This document shows, in pieces, positions 1-8,295 of a DNA stretch of 33,687 nucleotides. Position 1 is the first letter of the stretch. Every line of letters starts with the position of its first letter. The translations under genes and the position numbers were made by a program. The notes beneath the pieces are model-generated. The model did not search any database and had not been told where the DNA came from. It saw only the letters and a program-made list of their open reading frames with translations. The DNA is from Rhodopirellula sp. (lineage in GTDB: Bacteria > Planctomycetota > Planctomycetia > Pirellulales > Pirellulaceae), in contig PAAT01000159.1 in the NCBI GenBank assembly GCA_002698965.1, forward strand, positions 1 through 33,687. The letters are read 5' to 3'.

Positions 1-41
1 AAGGGGATCGTTGTTTGCGCCTTTTTTAGCAGAGAGAGAAC

Positions 42-1103
42 TTAGTTGTTCTTCCACTGCTCACCAAGAGGGCCACCGTCGCGACGGTCACCAAGTCGGT
101 TGTAGGTAACATAATCGATGTTCTCACTCAGGAACTGAACAGAACCATCGACCAGTACAAACTGAGCGCCACCCTTATGCTGGGATTTGAAACCCTGTGA
201 AGTAGACCAGTTGCTCCAGTGTTGACAGCCTGGGTATAGAGCATTGATCTGGTTGAAACCAGGCTCCCCAAGTCCGTTAACTGGATAGTTAATTGGACCT
301 GCTGTGGCATTCCAAATAGAGTTGTGGTGCATCCAACCATTTTTATTATGGTCCCCTTTGTGAGGAAGGATTTCACCAACCATGATTACCTGGCTTTCAC
401 CATCAGTGACATCACGGAAACGCGATGCCCACGCACCTCGGCAGAATACACCAGATACTTCAATACCTCGTGCACCGTTACCGTGACCATGGTTACCTGT
501 ACCGAACAAGTTACCGTGGTACTGAGGGCACAGACCATCTCGACTAGGCATGAATTGTGAACCAATGCTAGGTGCATAGGTAGTAATTGCCGGTGCGAAA
601 GCAAAGTCTGTGTGATCCGTATAAGGATCGACGTTGGCAGATGGGCAAATAAACGTTGGGATCAACTCTGACCAGAACCAGCGAGTCTGAGAACCCGCAA
701 GTGGCGTGGTTTCGAAGTTTGAGACCCATGTTGCTCCCCAACCCTGCTGACGACGGTCAACAACCTGAAAGTTCAGCTGGTTGTAGAGAGGATCCTGCTC
801 CAAGAAGGGAAGAATCTTCACCAAGTTGCTACCGTGACTGGATTCTGACCATGCACGGTTGTTGTTAGACTGGCGATGCCAAATGTAGTTGCCCGTATTA
901 GGTAACGAATTGTAAGTATTGTGATACGTACGCATCGCCAACCCGATTTGTTTCAGGTTGTTGCTACAAGACATTTTGCGAGCTGCTTCACGTGCCGCTG
1001 AAACTGCTGGAAGTAGCAAAGCTACTAAGATACCAATAATGGCAATCACTACCAGCAACTCAACAAGCGTAAAACCGCTCTTTCGAGTGCTAAATTTTTT
1101 CAT
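42..1103 (-). CDS. DUF1559 domain protein with type IV pilin-like N-terminus
   Basis: 353 residues. The N-terminus carries a prepilin signature: a basic leader followed by [20 protein letters not shown] (residues 10-29), with the processing site expected after G10 and E15 at the usual +5 glutamate position. The body is the DUF1559 (SBP_bac_10-like) domain: early [21 protein letters not shown], and near the C-terminus [15 protein letters not shown], the H-x-G-G...DGSV block typical of the family. Such proteins are found in many copies per planctomycete genome and are presumed to be exported pseudopilins; their role is not established. ATG start with a CGGAG ribosome site eight bases upstream. 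It stands alone after a 385-base gap from fliA, so it is probably a separate transcription unit, unrelated to the flagellum. Family assignment is firm, function is not. Confidence 0.93.
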   Translation of the reverse strand: MKKFSTRKSGFTLVELLVVIAIIGILVALLLPAVSAAREAARKMSCSNNLKQIGLAMRTYHNTYNSLPNTGNYIWHRQSNNNRAWSESSHGSNLVKILPFLEQDPLYNQLNFQVVDRRQQGWGATWVSNFETTPLAGSQTRWFWSELIPTFICPSANVDPYTDHTDFAFAPAITTYAPSIGSQFMPSRDGLCPQYHGNLFGTGNHGHGNGARGIEVSGVFCRGAWASRFRDVTDGESQVIMVGEILPHKGDHNKNGWMHHNSIWNATAGPINYPVNGLGEPGFNQINALYPGCQHWSNWSTSQGFKSQHKGGAQFVLVDGSVQFLSENIDYVTYNRLGDRRDGGPLGEQWKNN

Positions 1104-1488
1104 AGTAATACTCCGAGAATAAATAATAACCTACAAGCCCCTAGGCTTACTTCTTACCAAGACCCGACCAAGAACCGATGAATTTAGACCAATAAAAACA
1201 TCGTAATCAGCTTATCAACACGGGCGCAAACGTACTAATAACTGCATAACAAAGTTCTTAACGGCAGCTCTAGGATTTAACGAATCCAGAGGTAAAAAAG
1301 TGATGTAAAGGCCTGAACGGCATTTACTATCTTCTATTAAACAAGAAACCAATGCATAAAGCAATAAATAAATCCCCATTGATGCGTTAATTCAATCAAC
1401 CGAACTAGCGGAAAAAGCCCTGTTTTTGATGACTGGAGCCAGAAATTATATTAGTTCAAGGTTAGGTTGTATGTGATTTGTAATTGTT
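1104..1488. other. 385-base AT-rich intergenic region
   Basis: Lies between fliA (upstream on the minus strand) and the DUF1559 gene. I see no open frame with a credible start, no tRNA-like fold and no repeat. It must contain the 3' end of the flagellar transcript and the promoter and leader of the DUF1559 gene, but I could not find a convincing stem plus T-tract or a clear -35/-10 pair. Confidence 0.5.
1111..1115 (-). promoter_or_regulatory. Shine-Dalgarno site of the DUF1559 gene
   Basis: CGGAG on the minus strand, spaced seven bases from the ATG at 1103. It supports the chosen start, which also places the prepilin leader correctly. Confidence 0.6.
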
Positions 1489-2355
1489 TTAGAGCTTAAA
1501 CTCCCCTTTTCGGGAGTCTAGTTGTGAGCTGAGGCGATGAACGATGCTGCTGTGCATTTGACTGACCCGACTCTCACTGAGATCAAGAGTTACTCCAATT
1601 TCCTTCATGGTCATTTCTTCGAAGTAGTAAAGGATCATGATTAGACGCTCTGATCTGCTCAAGCCTTTGGTAACTAAACGAACGACATCGTTTTTGGACA
1701 TGCGAGTGCTTGGTGAGGCGAATCGTTTGTCAGCGACGATATCCATTTCGGTCATGGACTTGTTGCCTTCGCTGTTCTTCCATTTCTTCTTATCCAGACT
1801 GATCAGATTAATACTGGAAGAGTTGGCCATGATTTTTTCCAGTTCAGGCATGGGAAGATTCATGTGGTCGGCCAGTTCTTCTTCGGTCGGGTGACGCCCG
1901 AGTTTGGCTTCGAGTTCATTGGTGGCATTGTAAAGTTTTGTAGCCTGAGTTCGTACCATACGTGGTACCCAGTCCATGTGCCGCAGTTCATCGAGCATCG
2001 ATCCGCGAACTCGAGTTACACAATAGGCTTCGAATTTGATACCTCGTGAGAGGTCAAAGGAACCGATGGCATTCAACATGCCGAAGCAACCTGCCGAAAA
2101 CAAATCATCCAGTTCGACACCGTCTGGCAGGCGATGCCAAAGTCGTTCGGCATGAACCTTTACAACAGGTAAGTAATTTTCAAGCAATTGATTCCGCAGT
2201 TGGTCATCCTGAGGATTTTTCTTGTACGCCTGCCATTGGGGTAGTACTTCCAGATCGACCACAGGCCCGCTTCCATTGCGTTGCTGTGGGATTCCGTTTT
2301 CGTCAATAAACGACTCATGTACTTCCGTCGTGGATTCTGTTTTCGTTGTTGGCAT
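1489..2355 (-). CDS. fliA: Flagellar sigma factor sigma-28 (FliA/WhiG family)
   Basis: 288 residues. RNA polymerase sigma factor that directs transcription of late flagellar genes. Region 2 covers about residues 50-125, with VELDDLFSAGCFGMLNAI and FEAYCVTRVRGSMLDELRHM (the FliA-type region 2.4); region 3 follows at about 128-190 (ATNELEAKLGRHPTEEELA); region 4 is about 220-275 with a helix-turn-helix, MTMKEIGVTLDLSESRVSQM. The protein has an approximately 40-residue N-terminal extension compared with enterobacterial FliA. The start is fixed by a strong GGGAGGA ribosome site. It is the last gene of the flagellar run, 69 bases after flhF. In many bacteria flhG sits between flhF and fliA; here it does not. 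No FlgM anti-sigma gene is visible in the window. Confidence 0.95.
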   Translation of the reverse strand: MPTTKTESTTEVHESFIDENGIPQQRNGSGPVVDLEVLPQWQAYKKNPQDDQLRNQLLENYLPVVKVHAERLWHRLPDGVELDDLFSAGCFGMLNAIGSFDLSRGIKFEAYCVTRVRGSMLDELRHMDWVPRMVRTQATKLYNATNELEAKLGRHPTEEELADHMNLPMPELEKIMANSSSINLISLDKKKWKNSEGNKSMTEMDIVADKRFASPSTRMSKNDVVRLVTKGLSRSERLIMILYYFEEMTMKEIGVTLDLSESRVSQMHSSIVHRLSSQLDSRKGEFKL

Positions 2356-2360
2356 TTCGT

Positions 2361-2367
2361 TCCTCCC
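2361..2367 (-). promoter_or_regulatory. Strong ribosome binding site of fliA
   Basis: GGGAGGA on the minus strand, five bases before the fliA ATG. It is among the strongest ribosome sites in the flagellar run and decides the fliA start. Confidence 0.65.
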
Positions 2368-2424
2368 TGAACGATTCTGTTTGCCTGGTGGCGGTTATGC
2401 GTTCCCGTTCTTGAACACCTGCAA

Positions 2425-3645
2425 CTACATTGGATTGAAGTTTAAGGTAAAGGAATCCTGAACGTGGTTTTGGATGGCTTCGGTATTAAACTCAATTTCT
2501 CTTTCGACTGAGCCCTGGCTCGCAGGTTCTAATCCCATGATTCGCTGAATTAGCCGGGTATGCACGGGTTTACTAACATGGGTGAATCCGTCGGCTAACG
2601 CAGCACTATGGCTTAGAAGAGTAACGGGTATTTGGATTTGTTGGAATAGAGATACTAAGTGTCCCAACGACTTCTCTTGATCTGTTTTGGTTAAGGCTAA
2701 CATGAGTGGACAGTTTTGACTGAGTCCCTGTGCTAAAGCAACGGTTGCTTGGGGGCGAGTGTGAACATCGTGAGTTAAAACACAGTGGTCAGCATGAATA
2801 TCACGTATGACGGCATTGATCAGTGCCGTCTGCTGAGGATTTGCAGAAATTGCGGGGGTATCAATCAGAACTGCTGCGCAGTCGCTGAATTGCCGCAAGG
2901 CTTCCTGCATTTCCGTTGCATTGGATACCTGAGCGGTTCGTATTCCTAAACTTTGCATCTGCAGGTGTACCCAGAAGTGTTGTTGCCGATTGGGTCCGGT
3001 AAATTCAATGACTGCAACCGGCAATTCGTCTCGCAGTTCGCATTGTGTGGCGAGTTTCGCAACAAGTGTTGATTTACCTGCCCCGCTCCGACCGGCAAAC
3101 ACGATAATGAGGGGTTCCACCCGACTCCTGCCCGTTGCTGTGAAATCAAGTGTTGTACTGGTGATCAGTTGCTTGAGTTGACGCTCAATCGCTGCTGGGA
3201 CTTGCTTTTCCGTCATATCCTCCGGAATTGCCCTCAGGAGGACTCGGACTTCTTGTAACGACATCCCGGAGTTCATTAGTGCCTGAGTAATACCCTCCGG
3301 AGCGAAGTCTTCCGGACATTCCCGGCGATCTTTTAGGTGTTGTTGATGTTGTGATTCGAGCGTTTGTTGCTCTTCCTGGTAAAGCTGTTCGATGTAGGAG
3401 GTGGCAGCATTAAGCTGCTCAATTGCTGTAAAAGAGACTGGCTGCCCGTCACTAGCATTTGGTTTGATTGCCTTCGGTTCTTCGGGGCGGCAGGCCTGCA
3501 CGGTCACCATCCGTTGCAGTACATTTCCCGAAGATAATTCGCGGTGGGTTTCCGTCGACAAAATGACAGCATCTGTTCCAAGCGCTAGACGAACCTTATC
3601 TAATGCTTTTTGAATGGAACGCGCTGTGAAGGATTGTTTATGCAT
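2425..3645 (-). CDS. flhF: FlhF-like flagellar SRP-type GTPase, divergent
   Basis: 406 residues. FlhF is the third SRP GTPase and sets the location and number of polar flagella. N-terminal B domain is about residues 1-80 (RSIQKALDKVRLALGTDAVI is a typical FlhF opening), then a helical N domain at about 110-165 (LMNSGMSLQEVRVLLRAIPED), then the G domain from about 178. The P-loop GRSGAGKST is at 185-193 and TKTD (G4) at 319-322. Two hallmark G-domain motifs are missing: where DTYR...A..QL is expected there is GPNRQQHFWVHLQMQ (217-231), and DTAGR (G3) is replaced by DTPAI (262-266). It could therefore bind nucleotide with altered hydrolysis. Neighbours flhA (20-base gap) and fliA support the identity over Ffh or FtsY. 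Confidence 0.88.
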   Translation of the reverse strand: MHKQSFTARSIQKALDKVRLALGTDAVILSTETHRELSSGNVLQRMVTVQACRPEEPKAIKPNASDGQPVSFTAIEQLNAATSYIEQLYQEEQQTLESQHQQHLKDRRECPEDFAPEGITQALMNSGMSLQEVRVLLRAIPEDMTEKQVPAAIERQLKQLITSTTLDFTATGRSRVEPLIIVFAGRSGAGKSTLVAKLATQCELRDELPVAVIEFTGPNRQQHFWVHLQMQSLGIRTAQVSNATEMQEALRQFSDCAAVLIDTPAISANPQQTALINAVIRDIHADHCVLTHDVHTRPQATVALAQGLSQNCPLMLALTKTDQEKSLGHLVSLFQQIQIPVTLLSHSAALADGFTHVSKPVHTRLIQRIMGLEPASQGSVEREIEFNTEAIQNHVQDSFTLNFNPM

Positions 3646-3665
3646 TTGAATGATTGGCGATAGTC

Positions 3666-5783
3666 TTAATGTCCTGCGGAGCTAAAAGAAAACGAAGCTG
3701 TCGAGGAGGTATTCGTTGTGGTGCGTTGACCATCCTGGCTTAATTGATGATGCGATAAAATTTCAATTTCAGGGACGATCTCATTTCCGGATAAAACGCT
3801 GATTTCCAACAGTTTGTTTCTGGATAATCGGGCCATGGCGGGGCGAATGTAATCACTGACAACCAACACGGGTATACCCTGCTCTGTTTGAGTTTGGCCC
3901 AGGTGATTCTGTAATTCCCGGACAAGTAAGTCCTGAGCCGTATGCGGTAGCGAGAATTCAAAATCGAGTTCTGTGAATCGTATGGAATCAGAAATCTGCT
4001 TTTCAAGTTCTGGACGCAATGTTAGCAACCGCAGCCCTTCCTTTTTGGCGACGGCGGTTGAAATATTTCGTGCAAGGCGAGTGCGAACATACTCGGTCAT
4101 TTTGATCGGATGTGTTTGCCGGGGAGCAATTTCACTAAGTGATTCAAGAATTTCTGCTAATGGACGAACCGAAATGTTTTCACTCAGTAGATTGCGCAGT
4201 ACTTGTTGCACCTGTCCAAGCCCTAGCAATTTCGGAATTAATTCTCCAACGGCAGTCGGAGAAAACTCGCGTAGCTGCTCGACGAGTTGGTCAGTTGCGT
4301 CAAGTGTCAGCAGCGTTGCGGCATGTTCGCGAACGGTGTCCTGTAGATGAATGGCAAGCACTTCTACAGGCGTTAGTGGCTGAAGCCCTAACTGCAATGC
4401 TTTTTCCCGCTGGTTTTTAGAAATCCAGCGGGCGCCTTGATGGGCCACCCCACCCTCACCCGGGACGGTTCCTGGTAACTCATTATCCAGATCGGGATGT
4501 TCGTCAATAATAAGTAAACGGTTAACTGATAATCGACCACTGGTGATTGGATTGCCCTGGATTAGTATCTCGTATTGATTTCCGGCCAACTGGAGGTTGT
4601 CACGAATTCTGATTTCCGGCAGAACAATCCCCATGTCCGTTGCCAGCGTTTTTCGAATGAATTGAATACGACGCAGGATGTTGTCTTCAGTATCCCGATT
4701 GGCCAGCGGTAACAAGCGGATCCCAAGCCCGATTTCAATAGCATCCACTCGAAGCAGATCGCTGAGTGGTGCTTCTGAAGATATCTTTTCCGGCGGTATA
4801 GTGGCATCTGGTTTTGAAGCATTGCGGGTGTCTGATTTAGTCAGGATGTATGCCAGACCGACACAGCCGGCTGCCATCGTTAGCATTGGGGTTTTGGGAA
4901 GTTGCGTGAATGTCAGGACGGTAAGGAAAGCGGCTGTAACGATGAGGACTTGAGGTTTATTGAAAAGCTGACTGATGAGCTGGTTTGATAGTTTACTGTC
5001 TTGACTGGTGCGGGTGACGAGCACAGCAGTAGCTAGGGAGACCAGCAATGCGGGGATTTGACTTACCAAACCGTCACCAATAGTAAGTTTGGTGTAGACT
5101 TCCGAGGCATTCGCTAAATCCATGTCCGCCTTGATAACTCCGTAGCCCAGCCCGACGACGATATTGATTGCTGTGATGATAGTGGCTGCAATAGCATCGC
5201 CACGCACAAACTTACTTGCACCATCCATTGCCCCGAAGAAATCGGCCTGACGCGTCAGGTCTTTACGTTGTTGCTGCGCTTGCTGTTGAGTAAGTAGGCC
5301 GGAATTTAAGTCAGCATCGATTGCCATTTGTCGGCCCGGCATTCCGTCCAACATGAATCGAGCTGCTACTTCACTGACACGAGTCGAGCCTTTCGTAATA
5401 ACTACAAACTGAATGACTACCAAGATGGCAAAGATGACAATTCCTACAATGATATCGTTACCGGCGACGAAATTTCCAAAAGACTCAATTACGTGACCCG
5501 CTGCTTCCGTCCCCTGCGTTGAGGCGCCGGTTAAAATCAACCGAGTGGAGGCCACATTAAGTACCAGTCGGCCAAGAGTGGCTGCTAGGAGGACCGTCGG
5601 AAACACACTTAATTCAAGAGAAGTTTTGATATTCAGAGTGGTTAGAAGAATGACGACAGCCAGAGTGATATTACCGGCCATCAACATATCAAGCATGAAT
5701 GGTGGTAAGGGCACCAGCAGTACTAACAAGCATGCAACGATGCTTGCCGGAATGATCAGGTCGTGCCAATTGTTTTTGTTCAT
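3666..5783 (-). CDS. flhA: Flagellar export gate protein FlhA
   Basis: 705 residues from the ATG at 5783. FlhA forms the nonameric ring of the flagellar type III export gate in the inner membrane and uses the proton gradient. About eight N-terminal membrane segments occupy residues 10-310. The family signature is clear: the FHIPEP-type loop FMLDGMPGRQMAIDADL near residue 150, then QRKDLTRQADFFGAMDGASK. The C-terminal cytosolic domain (about 350-690) holds the chaperone and substrate docking region. An in-frame TTG at 5885 would add 34 residues rich in cysteine (CCEQCCEP), unlike any FlhA start, so I reject it. It follows the sulfotransferase gene after a 181-base gap and precedes flhF by 20 bases. 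Length fits the family. Confidence 0.96.
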   Translation of the reverse strand: MNKNNWHDLIIPASIVACLLVLLVPLPPFMLDMLMAGNITLAVVILLTTLNIKTSLELSVFPTVLLAATLGRLVLNVASTRLILTGASTQGTEAAGHVIESFGNFVAGNDIIVGIVIFAILVVIQFVVITKGSTRVSEVAARFMLDGMPGRQMAIDADLNSGLLTQQQAQQQRKDLTRQADFFGAMDGASKFVRGDAIAATIITAINIVVGLGYGVIKADMDLANASEVYTKLTIGDGLVSQIPALLVSLATAVLVTRTSQDSKLSNQLISQLFNKPQVLIVTAAFLTVLTFTQLPKTPMLTMAAGCVGLAYILTKSDTRNASKPDATIPPEKISSEAPLSDLLRVDAIEIGLGIRLLPLANRDTEDNILRRIQFIRKTLATDMGIVLPEIRIRDNLQLAGNQYEILIQGNPITSGRLSVNRLLIIDEHPDLDNELPGTVPGEGGVAHQGARWISKNQREKALQLGLQPLTPVEVLAIHLQDTVREHAATLLTLDATDQLVEQLREFSPTAVGELIPKLLGLGQVQQVLRNLLSENISVRPLAEILESLSEIAPRQTHPIKMTEYVRTRLARNISTAVAKKEGLRLLTLRPELEKQISDSIRFTELDFEFSLPHTAQDLLVRELQNHLGQTQTEQGIPVLVVSDYIRPAMARLSRNKLLEISVLSGNEIVPEIEILSHHQLSQDGQRTTTNTSSTASFSFSSAGH

Positions 5784-5935
5784 ACTTATAGGTTCGCAGC
5801 ATTGCTCGCAACAGAACCTGCCAGGCTCGGTTTGGTGCTGAAAAATACGTGGGGGAAGCGTAAGCAATAGAGTCTGTAGGGGCAAGACCAGTCAGGCCAA
5901 AAGAGAAGCCTTCAGCCGGTTTTGAACAGGGATTT

Positions 5936-5953
5936 GCTGGCGGTATTGCCAGC
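5936..5953. other. Small hairpin between sulfotransferase gene and flhA
   Basis: GCTGGC and GCCAGC form a perfect six-base stem around the six-base loop GGTATT. No T-tract follows on either strand, so it is not a good terminator; it may be a processing or pausing hairpin or chance. Confidence 0.3.
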
Positions 5954-5964
5954 GCCTAAAAACT

Positions 5965-7119
5965 CTAGTTGCGAACCTGGTAACCGTATTTGGCAAGATG
6001 TGGAATGCAACGCTGCTCGATCATTGATTCCAGTTTGGCGGGGAGTTCATGCTGGTTGACTTTGTAGTCTTTTTGGGATTCCAGATATTCCGCCAACGGT
6101 TTGGCAATCCGAGTGTCGAAATCGCCGAGATCAAGGTGTTCATAAATGGAGCGAATGACAGCCGGGGTGTCTTCTACTAGGTCTTCGTATCGTACATCGA
6201 TTAGATCGGCGTTATCGATTTCCATTCTTTGCCGCTCAAAAGCCTCGTAAAGCGTTTCGAAGGTGTCGCCAATATAGTTGTAAAGCCAGGGCAGGTCATA
6301 GCTCGGACGGTTGAAGCCCTGAATATAATCGAGCGATTGCCAAAGTCTTACCGTTGAGGGTATGAGTGAGTACGGGTCACGGCTGATATGAATAAACTTT
6401 GCCCCGGGAAATGCCTCGGCCAAGAACTTTATGCGACCAATATGTGGCGGTGACTTTAAAACAACAGGTTTGGTTGGTTGCTGATAACTTACCATTTTGA
6501 CGAATTTCACGAGGGTTGCCTGCCACGCCTGAACTTGATTTTCGGAAAGAGTTTCAAGTGTGAGGTATTCGTTGTCTACCAGTTCCCCGTTTGGAAAGGC
6601 CATCCTCAGGTAAGGCGAGTGGTGTCCCATGTTAAAAAGAGCAAATTCATCTTCCTGCGGTTTGTGGAAGCTTGTGGTGACGTTGTCCTGCGGGCGTTTC
6701 TCCGGGATCAGCAATTTGTCCATTTTCAGTAACAGTTTGCCAGTGATCAGAAATTGATTGGGAAGGAAACATTGAAGTGTGCTGGGATACGTGAAGTTCT
6801 TATCCAGCGAAATTAGGTCATGTAGAAAGGTGGTTCCGCTTCGCCAGTGCCCAACAATGAAAATCGGTGGTGAGGGAAGTTTGTGCTCAGCAATCTTTCG
6901 CCCGTACATTAGTGATTGGATTCGGCCAATGACACTGTTGAGTACGGAGAAGTAAGAGACGGTGAAAGCAACGTACCAGCGAGCCGGATGAACGGCGAAT
7001 TTGTTTTTAGCTAGCAGTCTGAGATAGTCTCCGCAGCGCAAGCCGTGCCAAAATCGCGGGGCGGTAATCGGATACTGCTTGTAGAATGGTTTGTCTTTTT
7101 TGCTCACGGCTCGATGCAA
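5965..7119 (-). CDS. PAPS-dependent sulfotransferase family protein
   Basis: 384 residues. Predicted to transfer sulfate from 3'-phosphoadenosine-5'-phosphosulfate to a hydroxyl or amine of an unknown acceptor, in the cytosol or at the membrane face. The 5'-phosphosulfate loop is GHWRSGTTFL (90-99); the 3'-phosphate site is FIHISRDPYSLIPSTVRLW (242-260), with R247 and S255 as likely ligands. Histidines and acids in the central part (residues 150-180, FHKPQEDEFALFNMGHHSPY) are candidates for the acceptor site. It resembles the Sulfotransfer_3 type common in planctomycetes. The start is uncertain: TTG at 7119, or GTG at 7107 four codons later, neither with a clear ribosome site. It sits between flhB and flhA, normally adjacent genes, with gaps of 103 and 181 bases, so it looks inserted. 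A role in modifying flagellin or a surface sugar is possible but unproven. Confidence 0.88.
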   Translation of the reverse strand: MHRAVSKKDKPFYKQYPITAPRFWHGLRCGDYLRLLAKNKFAVHPARWYVAFTVSYFSVLNSVIGRIQSLMYGRKIAEHKLPSPPIFIVGHWRSGTTFLHDLISLDKNFTYPSTLQCFLPNQFLITGKLLLKMDKLLIPEKRPQDNVTTSFHKPQEDEFALFNMGHHSPYLRMAFPNGELVDNEYLTLETLSENQVQAWQATLVKFVKMVSYQQPTKPVVLKSPPHIGRIKFLAEAFPGAKFIHISRDPYSLIPSTVRLWQSLDYIQGFNRPSYDLPWLYNYIGDTFETLYEAFERQRMEIDNADLIDVRYEDLVEDTPAVIRSIYEHLDLGDFDTRIAKPLAEYLESQKDYKVNQHELPAKLESMIEQRCIPHLAKYGYQVRN

Positions 7120-7193
7120 TCAGGAGACGGTTTAAATGAAGTTGTATTTCAGCTCTATATAGTTATTTCGATTTTTTGAGTGAGTGCCAACAC

Positions 7194-7217
7194 AAAAAAA
7201 CCCGCGCAATTCCCGGA
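7194..7217 (-). terminator. Possible weak terminator after flhB
   Basis: On the minus strand a GC-rich stretch (TCCGGGAATTGCGCGGG) runs directly into seven T residues, six bases after the flhB stop. The possible stem is only four pairs with one wobble, so this is at best a weak or attenuating terminator. If real it would partly separate flhB from the sulfotransferase and flhA. Confidence 0.3.
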
Positions 7218-7222
7218 TTACT

Positions 7223-8260
7223 TTACGCTTGCTGCAAGATATTAATGACTTCACGGTACATGTGGGGTGGAATTGATTGGCGAGGCCGCATGGTGTTGGC
7301 GATTAAAGTGCTTAGCCGACTATGCATCTGGCAGTGTATGCTCTGCTCCCGCGCCATCTGGAGAATGCCTTCGGAGGGCTTTGCAGTATCGGTCCCGGAA
7401 TGCCAGATCTGTTGGATGCGAGGTACGTCCATGTAATCCTGATTGTACGCGATGGCCACGATCGGCCCGTCGGGGGCATATAGTACAACCGCGGCCTGAG
7501 CCAGATCGCGGGAATCCGGGTTGGCTTTACGAACCTTGGGGTTGGGGCGGTGAGCGTTGGGAGCTTGTGCTTTTTGCTCCTGACGTAACTCTTCGGGCGT
7601 CATTCTTAAACTACGCTCCCACTTGAGCTTTTGCCACCCGTAGTCCAGGACACCAAGGAGAAACAATGCGATACCAAGTTGGGTTAGGATTTGGCCGAGA
7701 ATGCTGGCTGCGGACGTAACAATCTGTGTCGCAGGTAGCAGAGATAAGTCAGCAATCTTCTCCCGCATAAACCAGAGGCTGGAAGCGGTCAAAGCGAATA
7801 AGCCAATGGAACGAAGCAGGCTACCAATCGTTTCAGTCTGATGTTCAACCGAACGGACACGTTTCCACCAGTTCGCTGGACTGAGGCGAGTAATATCAGG
7901 GGCTAGCCGGTTAGGAGCTAAGATCAGGCCTGTTTGCAACACGTTGCTAAGGATAGCGATAGTGATCATTCCCAGAATGATCGGGCCAAACAACTGCAGA
8001 ATCGGTATCGATTGCTGTAGCCAAAAGCTAACGGTGCCCCATTGTGCCGCGGTCTCAGCCAACGGCAAGTTAAGTTGGAATTGGCGTTGCCAGTTTTGAC
8101 TCAACTGCTGTTCGATGAGCTCAAACTGCGACTGCAAAAGAATTGTTGAACCAAGCAGGATAGCCGCGGCAACCAGTTGGCCACTACGAGCCACATTTCC
8201 TTGGCGCTTTGCCATTAAGCGCTTAGTGGGGGAAGCCGGTAGCGTTGGTTCACTAGACAT
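7223..8260 (-). CDS. flhB: Flagellar export switch protein FlhB, lacking NPTH
   Basis: 345 residues. FlhB is the membrane protein of the export apparatus that switches substrate specificity from rod/hook to filament. Four membrane segments are visible at about residues 28-45, 85-112, 148-166 and 185-207, followed by the family linker LRMTPEELRQEQKAQAPNAH. The usual autocleavage site NPTH in the context VVxTNPTHxAVAxxY aligns with VVLYAPDGPIVAIAY: residues 262-265 are APDG, so the cyclising asparagine, the threonine and the histidine are all absent. The C-terminal FlhB-C fold otherwise continues (REQSIHCQMHSRLSTLI, then IPPHMYREVINIL). ATG start. It follows fliR by 35 bases. Identity rests on position, topology and the C-terminal pattern. 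Autocleavage by the known mechanism cannot occur. Confidence 0.9.
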   Translation of the reverse strand: MSSEPTLPASPTKRLMAKRQGNVARSGQLVAAAILLGSTILLQSQFELIEQQLSQNWQRQFQLNLPLAETAAQWGTVSFWLQQSIPILQLFGPIILGMITIAILSNVLQTGLILAPNRLAPDITRLSPANWWKRVRSVEHQTETIGSLLRSIGLFALTASSLWFMREKIADLSLLPATQIVTSAASILGQILTQLGIALFLLGVLDYGWQKLKWERSLRMTPEELRQEQKAQAPNAHRPNPKVRKANPDSRDLAQAAVVLYAPDGPIVAIAYNQDYMDVPRIQQIWHSGTDTAKPSEGILQMAREQSIHCQMHSRLSTLIANTMRPRQSIPPHMYREVINILQQA

Positions 8261-8295
8261 AAGTCAGATTGAGGTGAGTGTTAGTTGCGGGGAGG

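Noticed and set aside
2425..3645. Reading this gene as Ffh or FtsY
   Set aside because: It lacks an M domain and has the FlhF-type N-terminus, and it lies between flhA and fliA.
5784..5885. N-terminal extension of FlhA from a TTG start
   Set aside because: It would add a cysteine-rich stretch with no FlhA similarity, while the ATG at 5783 gives a standard N-terminus and length.
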